Translations under genes and position numbers: made by a program | Shown: one piece after another, positions 1 to 10,505 of the stretch | How positions within the stretch are numbered: position 1 is the stretch's first letter | Layout of the letters: each line of letters starts with the position of its first letter | Notes under the pieces: generated by a model | The model's database searches: none | Told to the model about the DNA's origin: nothing | What the model saw: the letters and a program-made list of their open reading frames with translations, nothing else | NCBI GenBank assembly: GCA_004794655.1 | Contig: SMMW01000554.1 | Location: forward strand, 11,611,501 to 11,675,500 | Direction of reading: 5' to 3' | Source: Marisa cornuarietis | Lineage: Eukaryota > Mollusca > Gastropoda > Architaenioglossa > Ampullariidae | Length of the DNA stretch: 64,000 bases

Positions 1-600
1 CAAAATACAGGTTAAAAAATACCATAGGAAACATTTTCTCAACTGCAAAACATATCAAAACCAGCTGGGAAATGTTTGCGCTGCCAGACGCAGAGCAGTC
101 GTGGCTAGCGATTGTGGTCGTAAAGTCGAATGGTCATTGGTCGCATAGGTCTAAGTCGATCAATACCTGTATATAGTAAATGTTTTCATGTCTGTGTTTT
201 CATTCCTGTCTCATAAATTTCTTCAGCAGATTACAAATTTTAATTGTAGAAATTTTGTTTCCTGCTGCACTAATGGTATTTTGCTGATTATGTTTATACT
301 ATTATGTGTTACAGTGTGACAGTATGTGTTTGTCTGATCTGATGAGGTGGTGGTGAACAAGAGAGATTGTGTTTGGCACATAGGTCATTCTTCATTTTGT
401 AAAAGTGCAAATCGGTCTTTGAGAAGTGCAGTCAGCCTGACTTTGGATGGTGTACAGCACTAAATAAATTTGTTATTTTTGTTGTTATTGTCAATATTAT
501 TGAACCTGTCCAACTAAGTCAAAATTCTGTCACCCACACAAAAGCACACTGGCTTTGCTATCCTCTAGCTGTCTAAAAGCAGAATAGGACAATGACCGTT
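1..600. other. AT-rich sequence, no gene recognised
   Basis: No convincing exon, RNA gene or repeat was seen on either strand. It probably lies in the intron following the minus-strand exon at 672-1912, because that exon ends with a clear splice donor and its transcript would continue leftwards through here. Confidence 0.4.
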
Positions 601-671
601 GAAACTAAACACTACAATATGTGTAATGCCAGTTATTATGGTATTGCTTAATCAGGGATGCCAACACATAC

Positions 672-1912
672 CTTGTCAGAAATCCGGAAAATCCTTTTCT
701 CTTGGGTTTTGCACCATGATCTTCAAACCCACTGTCCAGTGATATATTTCTTGCTTTTTCATATGAATTTCTTCCATGTAAACTCACTTCCATGAAGGTT
801 CCGTCATCTACATCACACACAGCTTCTCTGGATTCTGCATTATAATCATCCCCTAAGGAAACAGCAGATGCAGAAAATTCTGTCCCTGTACTGATGCTGG
901 AAAGACTCGAAGTATCTGTATACAACCTTGCTGAAGGATCACAGAACAGAGTATTGGATGTGAAACTTTCAATACTATTCAAAGTCACCCTATCAGCTTC
1001 AGGTCTTACAGTTTTATCAAATTCATTACAGTTGGAAACCGTGCGAAACAGTGGACCAGGTAAGTCATTGTCTGATGCATGCGATCTTGATACCATTTCA
1101 GATCCATTATATTCCATGGCAAGGAATGTCTCTGGTGAAGAGTTCACACGACTAAAGTATCTGTCTGCTCCTGAAGACGAGGTGTCTGTGGTAGCAGGAC
1201 TTCTTTTTGATCTCTCGTCCCCATTAACAAGTTGTTTTGTGGTCGGTATATACAAAAGAGGTAGAGACATGTTTTCAAGCACAGATGATAGCCTGTTACT
1301 TGCTCCAACATTCATAGGAACGTCCTCCGTAAGCAACACAGGTGACATCAACAAACCAGCTCCAATGCCTTTGGCTTGCGAACAGGGTCTTGACAGATCT
1401 GGCTTACATGCACTGCCATCGCCGTTCGAGAAAAACTCGTGGTTTTCTGGATCTGCTGTCAAAGAAACGTCATTCGAAGCGTGTCCTGTATTTCTGCAGT
1501 CATCACAGTTCAAAGTGTCATCGCTAGAAAGAGACAATGTGCTCTCTCTCTCGCTTGTATTGCTAACAGGGGGCGAGGCGTTGTCCTTCTCTCGCGCGCT
1601 GCTAGCGTCTGCCAAAGAACATCCAGAATGTAATGCAAGTCTCTGCACCTGCGTTTTCAGATTTTCTATATCTTCAAAATTCTTCATCAAATGAGCGTTC
1701 TCAGCTGGATCAGGCGAGGGGTCCTCTTTCAGCCCCAAAGTAATGTTTGTATCGGTTTCTTCACTCATTCCCGTTTGTGTTAGTCTCATCTTTCCTAACC
1801 GAAGAGTGCATGACAAGTACTCTTTCCCCATTGTTGACACTCGGACATACCAATCACTCGCTTCTGAACCAAAAATATTGACTTGAGCATTTTTCCACGC
1901 ATGGGGAGGCAT
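672..1912 (-). CDS. Large internal exon of an uncharacterised serine-rich protein
   Basis: An open frame of about 410 codons is closed on its downstream side by a good splice donor: the minus-strand sequence CTGACAAG is followed by GTATGTGT, with the exon ending at 672 in phase 2. The start is uncertain. An ATG at 1912 begins MPPHAWKN, while a good acceptor (TTTTTGGTTCAG) would instead start the exon at 1863. The product begins with a compact segment (SDWYVRVSTMGKEYLSC) that could be the end of a folded domain. A short predicted helix (NFEDIENLKTQVQRL) follows, then a long Ser/Thr/Asp-rich disordered region, and the exon closes with DSGFED and a basic KPKRKGF. I do not recognise the family. 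The long frame, the donor and the low-complexity but non-repetitive composition favour a real exon; the open frames on the opposite strand here are judged shadows. Confidence 0.55.
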
Positions 1913-2548
1913 TTGACAGCACCAGTTAAGAAAATTTATTAATACAACGAAGCCGGTAGATGTCTCCACATGGAGCCTATATCAGGCTTTCCAAATAAAA
2001 TTTCTAGTCTCTCATACCTTCTATTGGAAGCCATTGGCATTGCTGGGTATGCTAATAAGGGGGTGGAATTATAGTCTCCAACACATACTTTTCTCATCAA
2101 ATTGTGTACATTGAGTCACGTAAGTAGTGTTTCAAACATAATTACTTTGATTTTCTGTACTGTATTTTTTGTTTCAGTTGAGGTAGGTGTTATATGTGCA
2201 ATATAATTCATTTCGAGATTAACCGTTTTCAATAACACGGATTAGGTACAGAACTTAGAATGCATAACACTATTTGGCGTTTAGGCGCAAATCGCACGTG
2301 TCAACTTGAATAGAAAACTAATAAAATTAATAAAAAAATTAGAAGTCAAATACTTTAAAATTAGTATTACTTAATATATTAATTAAAAATATGCAATATA
2401 TGATATCATATAAACAAACAATTCCCAGCTATTACCAGAAATGGCTGTCAAGTTTGTCATGATTTTGTCCTAGCAAATGAATGAGAGGATAGCCAGACAA
2501 ATGCATAAACATGTCTGTGAACATTAGAAAAATCTCGTCGGCTCAATA

Positions 2549-2765
2549 TAATATTTTAATAATAATAATACACGCACGATATGTATAGTGCAAACACACT
2601 TGCAAGGAACATGCTCACAGCGCTACAAACAAGAACGAGAAATGAGCAACATACGAGGGGAAGAAGAACAAACAAACAACATATGAAAGACGGAAGGATA
2701 AACATCCGTACTGATGAGAAATAAAAGACAAATACAGAAACCACAAAGAGAAGCGAAGTAACAAG
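2549..2765 (-). repeat. 3' end of an L2/CR1-like LINE
   Basis: Read on the minus strand this resembles the LINE 3' untranslated region at 34226-34497: CTTTTATTTCTC, a block ending GCGCTGTGAGCATGTTCCTTGC, a stretch with TTTGCACTATA, and an ATT-repeat tail. It is a short 5'-truncated copy without coding sequence. Confidence 0.55.
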
Positions 2766-3429
2766 GTTCTAAGATTTCTGTTTCAGGAATAGTTAAGAGG
2801 AAACTTGAATGCTATGGCAGCGCACTGTATCTCAAAGCGTTTGGCAATAGAAGCAGAAAGAACGAGAGAAAAAAACTTGCGATATCTAGCTTCCATCTAC
2901 AAATCCAATCCAGATTTCATTGATTGACGCGCCATTTCTATGAACTTCGCTCGTCTGTGATACCACGATTAAGCCAACGGTACATCGCACACCCGCTTAT
3001 GCTTTTTAGATGCTAGAATGCTTGCTTAAAAATGACTCTATTTATTGGCATAAAATGTACAGATCTGTTCTTTCTTCAAAACATCACATTCGTGGTCTCA
3101 CTAACAGAAAACCGTCAGTTTCGAAAGTAAGCAACCACTACATACTACTAACTGTGCTACAGAAAAGTGTAGCATTACTGTCATAGCAACATTTGATAGT
3201 AGATAACAAATGACATTGACTAAAACATTTTAGTGACGTAGTTTGTTTTTTTATTTATTTTTTTATGTAAGCTAGTTGTTTGAAACTTGGCATTAGGGCC
3301 TATATAGTATTAGTGATTCCTTGAGTAAAGGGTATATATTGCTTACTCAGAGACCTCATTAGGTAGTCGCAGTCACATATATATCGCTACGCTGATAATA
3401 CATATAGGTGTTTGTGGTGGAGGGTACAA

Positions 3430-3680
3430 GAAAAACAAATATTGTGAAGAATACTAGATAGATAAAAGTTGCACGATGACACAACTAGTAGAAGCTATGT
3501 TCCGAAATTCAAAGACATAGTTTTGTAACATCAAACATAACCCTTCTCAAGAAATGGACACGATTATATGCGAATTTAACAAATAGCTTTTGCTTATACA
3601 GAACGTGAGCTGTCAGAGCGGACACTAATTTTACTTGTATTTCTCAATTGATTTGTTTTTGCTCTACAATTGTCAAGCTT
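3430..3680 (+). repeat. Dispersed repeat, copy A
   Basis: This is clearly related, at roughly three quarters identity by eye, to 11915-12160. Shared blocks include a TGTGAAGAAT stretch, a GATGACAC block, CATAACCC followed by TCTCAAGAAAT, and CAGAACGTGAGCTGTCA. No coding potential or terminal repeats are evident, so its class is unknown. Confidence 0.6.
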
Positions 3681-4294
3681 AAGAGTAATATCTGCTGCTC
3701 ATTTTCTAGTATTACTCAAAAAAAAAAAAAAGTTTAAAGCCTTACTTGGCAATGAATCAAAAATATTCTACTTTGTACTATAAAATATTAAAGAAGGTTG
3801 AAGGTATACCTAATGCTTCATACATTACATTTATTTATTACATTTATTTATTTTATATTTGGCTAAAATTATTATTTTTCTTAGGTGCTGCTGAAGTGCT
3901 GCCAGTTACAAAGCATCCATATTTTGGTTTTTGATGGTTTTTCATGATGTCAGATGATAGTGAGGAAAACCGGGTGTGTAAAATTTCATTCTTGAATCTC
4001 AGTACCATTAACTCACTGGACATAGGCTATCTACTGCACAATTATGAACCTTAATATATTAACATTAAGTGATTAAAGGTTACATGCTGAATGTAGTCAT
4101 GATCTGGGTGTAATGTGTTCATAGATGATGAGGCAGATAAGTAAAAAAAAAAAAGCACTTAAGAAAAAAGTTCTCATTATTTGTGAACAGGATGAGACCA
4201 GTTAAATTTGAGATTTTTGTTCTTTTGTGAAATAGTAGGTCTTTTGCGCAAATGTATGTTAATTTTTCTCTGTGTGTGTGTGCATGCACATGAG
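3681..4294. other. Non-coding AT-rich stretch with possible first exon
   Basis: It holds an A-run at about 3719-3731 and a short ATG-led frame at 3944-3973 (MMSDDSEENR) that ends in phase 0 at CGG followed by GTGTGT. That could be a first coding exon of the downstream UIMC1 gene, since the phase fits, but a ten-codon match is weak evidence. Nothing else is visible. Confidence 0.2.
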
Positions 4295-4302
4295 TCCGTA
4301 CA
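4295..4302. repeat. Left target-site duplication of hAT element
   Basis: TCCGTACA immediately precedes the CAGGG terminus at 4303 and is repeated exactly after the element at 8051-8058. An 8-bp duplication is the hallmark of hAT insertion. Confidence 0.9.
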
Positions 4303-4549
4303 CAGGGCCGTGCTTAGGGTCAGGCGGACGAGGCATCTGCCAAGGGCCCCGCGCCTTTGATTAATATGGTAACTAGGCTCCAAATTAATGACTATTGCAT
4401 GCTCTATCTTTTAAGCAGGATTTTAAAAGAGTCATATCTCCCCTTGGCCCTCTCCCTGCAGCTTTTGAGGAAGGAAAATAATAAGATAAGATAATACTTT
4501 ATTTGTCCCAGAGGGCAATTTGATGGCAGCTCGGTTAAAGTTAGAAAAA

Positions 4550-4665
4550 AAACACACACAAAAGACACACACGCAAAACATGCATACACATAAAACACAC
4601 ACACACAAAGCACATACACACAAAACACACACGCAACACACAAAACACACACACACACACACAAA
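4550..4665 (+). repeat. Imperfect CA-rich microsatellite
   Basis: An irregular run of CACACA/AAACACACA units, responsible for the His/Thr-rich and Cys/Val-rich open frames on the two strands, which are not genes. Confidence 0.85.
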
Positions 4666-4794
4666 CATTGGTTGGGTTTGCTTAGGTGTTCCCAATCCAT
4701 CCAAAAATAGTCAAGTTTTGGTTCACGCTCCAACAAACACAATCGAGAGAGAGGAGGGGGGACAGGCGGGTCTGATATACCCGGGCCCACGGTT

Positions 4795-7640
4795 GTGAAG
4801 GGGTCCCAGCCTTGGTCAGTGGATTTTTTTCCTTTTTGGGGGGGTTTAGAGGAAAGGTCTGAGGAAAGTTTACTAAAATTTGAAGACATGGAATTTCAAT
4901 TAACTACTTGCAGAAAAGCTTACCAAATGAACAAATTGGGAATCGTCAATGGCTGGTGTACTCCAAATCGCCTTCTGTTTCTGCTGCAAGCTGTTTGCAA
5001 ACATGAATTCTGCTTTAGGGTCTGATGGATTCCGTGATTGGAAAAATGTAAGCATGCGTCTTTCTGAGGATGAAAGATCAGAATCTCACATGACAGCAGT
5101 TAAAGAGGGGCTGGAACTTAAATTATGACTGGACAAGAAATGCACAGTGGACAAAATTAACCAGCAAATAATTAACAAAGAGAGGTCTCGATGGCGAAGC
5201 GTTTCTGAACGTCTGCTTGCTATTGTCCCTTCGCCTAACTGGCTTGAGGGGATGGCTCTCTGTCGTTTTTGTCGTGTTTTTGTATCGTCCGTCGTATTTT
5301 GAGTTTCGGCAATTCTTATTATGATGAAGTCGCCATCCTTGCTCCTCTACAAGACTGCTGCATGTTGAGGACGTCCACTTGGAACAGCCTGCAGCTGTTG
5401 CGGGATGGTGTTTTCAGCAGGGCCATGAAAGAGGTGTTGCGATCCGACCCCATCCGCCCGGTCTTGATAGACAGCCTTTTCCCGGCACTGGACAGACGGC
5501 TGAAGAGCGTATTTCAGAAACTGGACATATGCGTGCAGACAACTGGCTTGGAAAATGTGCTAGTCGATGATGGCTTTTGATACTGTCTTGTTGGATTTGG
5601 ACTTCAGGACTTGCGCGGTGGTGTGGGATTCATGTTTTCATCAGTGAACTTGAGCGTGTGCTAGCGTTCCAGTGAAACTTGTGCCTTCTGTTGGATGTTG
5701 CATTTTCTGTGGAGTGTATGACATGTTTGATATTTGTTCTATGGAGTGTATTCCGGATTGTATGACATGTTGGATATTTGTGCTGAGGACTGTGTTCTTG
5801 CTGTGTGTGGACGCTGCCCTGTGACGTGGAGGAGACGGGCCGCTACACACCCACATTTTGTCGTCATCTTATTTTGTCGTCATCTTATATTTTGACGTCG
5901 GCGCCTTGAGCTGTCCACAGGCCAGGATTTGGCGCTATACAAGCCAACATTATTATTATTATTATTGTGCAGTTCCTAGCAGAACACAGCATGGCATTCC
6001 ATGGATCAGTCTGGATCAAACTGTATGAGCCACACAATGGTAAATTTCTTGGGTTAGTTCAGCTGATTGCTCAATTTGATCCGATCAATTTTAATCACTA
6101 CTTGGGTAATCGAATTCGGAATGAACTGATTTCTCTCATGGGAAACAAGGTGCAATCGACTATCATCAAGAGAATAAAATTTGCAAAGTACTTTAGTGTG
6201 ATACTAGACTGCACACCTGACATCAGCCACGAGGAGGAAATGTCGCTAACAGTACGGTACGTTTCAGACAGTTCCGTCGATGACGTTCCTCTAAGAGTAT
6301 ATGAACATTTCATTCATTTCATTGTTGTTTCTGAAAGCACAGGAGAGAATCTGACTGATGTCCTTCTAGAAGAGCTGGGAAAACTGGGGCTAGATTTTGC
6401 CGATATACGTGGCCAAGGTTATGACAACGGCGCCAACATGAAAGGAGAAAAGTCTGGAGTCCAAGCACGTCTTAGGGAAGTAAATCCACGCATCTTATTT
6501 TCCCCCTGTGCTTGTCACAGTTACAACCTCCTGCTTGGCGATATGGCCAAATGTTGCCCAGAAGGTATGACATTTTTCGGCATCCTGCAACGGTTGTACG
6601 TTCCCTTCTCTGGATCTGGGAAAAGGTGGGAAATCTTTGGTCAGTTTGTGACAAATCTGACTGCCAAACCTTTATGAGAAACAAGATGGGAGTGTCGTGT
6701 AGACAGCGTGAAAGCTGTGAGGTATCAAGCTGGAAACTGTTATGATGCATTGGTCAAACAGTCAAAAGAAACGAACGATCCAAAAAGTTGGAGTGAAACT
6801 GAATCACTGGCTAACGAGCTGAAGAATTTAAAATTCCTTTTTTCCTTGTGCTTCTGGTATGACTTGTTTCGAATAAACACGGTCAGCAAAGAACTTCAAG
6901 GTCTGACCAGATTTTTCAGATGCACTAAATGGCCTGGAGGGCATTTGCACATGGCTGAAAGATTATCGTCAAAATGGATTTTTAAGCTCTCTGATTAACG
7001 CAAGAGAAATTGCAGAGAATTTGGATACAGAACCAGTTTTTAAAGCTACATGAATTAGAAACAGAAGGAGAATGTTTTATTACGAAGGAGAAGATGAAGG
7101 AGGAAGAAATGGCCAGGAGGATTTCCGCATCAACTACTTCAATATGATATTGGATACAGCGATTGCGTCTCTTCAAAGAATATTTGAACAATTACGAAAT
7201 CATAATCAAATTTTTGGATTTACAATTTCAAGGAGTTGCCAAAGTCGATGCTGAAGTCGTGTGGGAAGAATTTGGAAGTGTGCTAACACATGAAGAAAGC
7301 CGAGCTGTTGATGGATACATGCTTTCCTAAGAAATGGACGCACTGAAGTTTATTGTTCCGGATTCTGTGCATGGAGACCTTCGTAAGATGTTGACTTTCC
7401 TCTCCATTAAAGGACGATCATTCTATTTTCCAAATTTATGAATTGCCCTCAATACCTGTGACAGTAACGTCAGGAGAACGATCGAAGTTTCTTGAAGCTG
7501 AAACTAATTAAAACATACCTGTTTTCAATGATGTGCCAAAATCGTCTGAGGAACTTGGCCATACTCTCATATGCAACTGAGAACAGTGTTTCTCGGGAAT
7601 TAGATTTCAGTTAACTTATTGATGATTTTGCTTCAATGAA
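4795..7640 (+). pseudogene. Broken hAT (ZMYM1-like) transposase gene
   Basis: Successive plus-strand frames match the usual order of a hAT transposase with the DUF4371 domain. An N-terminal part at 4860-5220 has the GFRDWKNVSMRL signature. The central catalytic part is at 5967-6677, with LDCTPDISHEEEMSL, GQGYDNGANMKG and CACHSYNLLLGD. Fragments of the insertion region follow to about 7320, and the C-terminal dimerisation region is at about 7430-7640. The reading frame is interrupted by several stops and frameshifts, and by the retroposon at 5227-5962 between the residues reading LLAIV and QFLAEH. It cannot make an active enzyme. ZMYM1-like domesticated host genes are related, but the terminal repeats and target duplication show that this copy is a transposon. 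Confidence 0.88.
5227..5962 (+). mobile_element. Retroposon inserted in the hAT transposase
   Basis: This 0.74-kb block separates two halves of a continuous transposase motif. It ends GGCGCTATACAAGCC followed by an ATT-repeat tail, the 3' signature seen on other LINE-like copies in this window. TATTGT precedes it and is repeated after the tail, a plausible target duplication that overlaps the tail repeat. It carries a short frame at 5300-5580 ending in VLVDDGF whose origin I do not recognise. Two tandem copies of TTTTGTCGTCATCTTAT lie near its 3' end. It is probably a 5'-truncated non-LTR element or a SINE mobilised by one. Confidence 0.7.
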
Positions 7641-8050
7641 GGCCGGGAAAGTTCACTTGTAAATATTTTTAGTGTTGAAAACTTACGTGTTATGTGATGC
7701 CATGTGTTTACATGTTGCTATGTTATTTGGTTATTAAATCTGAATGTCTTTCGCATGTATCCGTGTGTTGTGTGTTACTTAACGGCGGATGCAAACCCGT
7801 CAACTCAACCACGACTGCAGACTCTAGGGCTCCCTTCGTTGTAGCCTATTGACAAATGTTACAAATAAATTAATCATAGGCTTATATTGTAATGTGTATG
7901 CAGCGTGCTGTCAATGATAAAAGACGAGATGTGCATGAGGAAAAAAGTGTCTTAAGAATTTAGATGCCAACAAAAACCGTGCGATCGTGGCATTGAGGGC
8001 CCCGCACATGTCCTTTGCCTTGGGCCCCTCGGGGGCTAGTAACGAGCCTG

Positions 8051-8058
8051 TCCGTACA
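8051..8058. repeat. Right target-site duplication of hAT element
   Basis: TCCGTACA directly follows the terminal CCTG at 8050 and is identical to the left copy at 4295-4302. Confidence 0.9.
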
Positions 8059-8095
8059 CATGAATTTCTTCCATCATCACTTGTAGTTAGTGCAG

Positions 8096-8215
8096 GATGA
8101 TTTTGTGGTTGTACCTGATCGCGAAGATTTATATGCTCCGAAGTCAGACAGTCAAAGCAAAGAGATTCACTAATCATTCCAGGATGAGCACTCAATCTTT
8201 TCTATCATTCTTCAG
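8096..8215 (+). other. Candidate UIMC1 exon with SUMO-interacting-like motif and in-frame TAA
   Basis: After the acceptor TTAGTGCAG an open phase-0 frame reads DDFVVVPDRED. This is the layout of a SUMO-interacting motif: a hydrophobic core flanked by acidic residues. Human RAP80 has such a motif (DAFIVISDSDGEE) near its N-terminus. The segment ends at a strong donor (TTCAG then GTGAGG) after exactly 40 codons, also in phase 0, which matches the next recognisable UIMC1 exon at 9705. Against this, codon 26 (8171-8173) is TAA in the same frame. It could be a true exon carrying a null mutation or assembly error, a decayed exon, or coincidence. Confidence 0.3.
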
Positions 8216-9089
8216 GTGAGGATGTCTGGCATTGGTTTATGGCATGCTGCACTGAATTGTCAAAACTCTAGGCTAAAGGATTTTGGTTGTTTTCTTTTTG
8301 AAAGACTTCAAAACTTGATTAATGCCAAGTATAAAAGGAACAATATTTCGTGAAAATATATAAAATATTTTGTCAGTATGGATGGTAAGAGCTGTATCAG
8401 AATGGCTCCAAATGGAGGGAGACATAAAAGAGATCCTTCTTACAGTTGAGCAAATTATAACTCGAGCAAAGGGCTCGAAGGCCTAGTACATATAATCCCA
8501 AAAGCTCAGATGGTGACTGAAGAAACTGGAAACTATGTTCAGGAAATCTAAACTGCTGCTCCACATGGAGATAGAGCATTTCAACAACAAATCAGATTTG
8601 CTCATGCATCCCAAGTGCAGGCTGGACAATCTTATGGCCCAGGTGTTTTTAAATATGTACCTTGTCTTTACGACACTTTTTTTTTTGCTGGTCTACAGGG
8701 GAAAACCCTCTAAAATTTTTAAACTGCATAACATATTACATATACATATTTAATAATGTTGAAAACATTGTATGTAAGGACGTATCGGTATGTATAATAA
8801 CTATATTCTTATCATAATTATGGTCTAGGTGCAAATATTGTCACTGATTATTGTTACAAAAAGTCATTGTTAATGTAGATTTGAATTGTTTTTCTTTATT
8901 ATTATTTTTAGAAAAGTTGCCAGGTTGTAACAAATTTCCAAGTTTTATTTTGGACATGTAGGTAGGCGTTTGCACATAGCACTTTTCCTAGAAGAGAGAG
9001 AAGGATTGTGTGTGTGTGTGCATGCACAAGCGTGCTATTCCTTGTATGCATGTTTCTTCTATGCACTAAGTGAATGATAGAAAAAAAGG
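8216..9089. other. Intergenic or intronic, nothing certain
   Basis: Several short frames, including one of about 30 codons ending at CCCAG then GTGTTT near 8636, could be spliced in phase 0 to the exon at 9705. None resembles RAP80 enough to call. This is the region where the missing UIMC1 N-terminus is most expected. Confidence 0.25.
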
Positions 9090-9245
9090 TGCCCCACACC
9101 AAGTGGTTAGCAGTGTTTACTGCACCAAAGGAGGAGTTGCCCTGTGGACCACAGCTGCTGCCTGGCTTCAATCTCTCAGATAACATTGTCAGTTTCTGCT
9201 GAATCCCAGTAGTTAAACTGAAAACCCTTTTTTGAAAGCATATCA
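9090..9245 (+). repeat. Possible tRNA-derived SINE relic
   Basis: It contains an A-box-like CCAAGTGGTTAGCA and, about 60 bases on, a B-box-like GGCTTCAATCTC, the spacing of an internal RNA polymerase III promoter. The flanks do not fold into an intact tRNA, so this is a degenerate SINE head rather than a tRNA gene. Confidence 0.4.
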
Positions 9246-9704
9246 TTACCTTCCAGTCTCACATGAGTTACTTTTGCAAATGCAAATTACATCAAAGGAA
9301 CAGAATGTACAAGCCTTGACATTAAAGTAAAAATTCATCATTTCCTGCTGACAGACTGCTTTTTTATAATTGTTTATATGTGTTAGTTTATAGGTGGTGG
9401 TAGTGAAGGATTTGTTTTAAACAATTGTAAAGACTGTAACAGGATTTGCCACATGCATTTATACATGCATATAGGAATACATGTATATGCACACCCACTG
9501 AGATGTGCCACACATGTACACATCAGCATTGTCACTACCCGCAGTGTGCATAAGTATTGATGCATGTTTTTCTAAGGACCTAGTGATAACAAGTAACATG
9601 AGAACATGGCACAGTTTGTATCTGCTGTTGTTAATTGCTTTCACTTATTTGGCTTTCAGCTCATTGCATGCACACCTGTTGCAATATTGTACTTGTGTTT
9701 GCAG

Positions 9705-10473
9705 CAGTTCATCATTCAAGACAGCAACAAATCATGGGGCTATACATCTGCTGCAAAGAAGCTTCGGGCTGCAGGTCCAGTGCATGAAAAGAAAGGCAGA
9801 GGAAAGCAGGGAGGTGCTTATGCTGTCCAAAAGGATATGGAGATTCAAGAAGCACATAGACTTTTGACAGGTTTTTCACTTTTTATGTTTTTAGCATAGT
9901 ATATTATGAATCTTTAGTAGAACTCACAAAGTTAGCTTGCATTCCACTTTTAGTGGGTTGTTGCTGAGATGCTGTCTTAGTTGTTAATAGTTATTTAATA
10001 TCTATATAATATAAAAGAACATAATGTGATGCAGGTTTCTTTCTATTCTTGATGCTGATATGTCCTTACAGAAACTTTGTTCTTTTGGGGGAAATGCGTT
10101 AAGTGTATTAATGTTCTTTATTTTGAGTGGCTTTGAGAGATAAAAAAATGAGACTTGTATATGTGTCTGTGTGTGTGCATGCAGATACATTATAAAGATA
10201 GACACGCCACTGCTAATTGGCACTAAAGATATATATATATATATATATCATCACTTGTTTAGAAGCAGGTGTAGGTGATCAAGAAATGGATGAAAATGAA
10301 AGAGAGCAGGTTTTGGTAAGACAGTTTATAATGCTTTTCCCTTTTTTAAAGAGCTTATCATTTTTCTCAGTTTTGCTCATTTAAAGCAAGCTATTCTTTT
10401 GTAACATTTTTATGTCAATTTATTTTACCATTTGGCACATTACAGTCTTATTCAAGACATTAAAGTAGTTTAT

Positions 10474-10505
<32 letters not shown>

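Larger units (their letters stand above)
4303..8050 (+). mobile_element. Complete hAT-superfamily DNA transposon, decayed
   Basis: The element begins CAGGGCCGTGCTTAGG and ends, as its inverted complement, CAGGCTCGTTACTAGCC. Sub-terminal inverted blocks (GCCAAGGGCCCCGCG against GGGGCCC and TGCGGGGCCC) follow. It is bounded by the perfect 8-bp duplication TCCGTACA. Inside is a plus-strand transposase relic (ZMYM1/DUF4371-type hAT) broken by stops and frameshifts, plus a retroposon at 5227-5962. Both ends, the target duplication and the coding relic are all present, so the element was once autonomous. It lies upstream of the recognisable UIMC1 exons, perhaps in that gene's first intron. Confidence 0.92.

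Noticed and set aside
894..1694. 266-codon plus-strand open frame
   Set aside because: It is the antisense shadow of the minus-strand exon at 672-1912, which has a splice donor and a more protein-like composition.
4404..4889. Cys/Val-rich and His/Thr-rich open frames
   Set aside because: They arise from the imperfect CA/GT microsatellite and have no independent coding evidence.
5269..5580. A host gene ending in VLVDDGF
   Set aside because: It lies wholly within the retroposon that splits the hAT transposase, so it belongs to that element rather than to a host gene.
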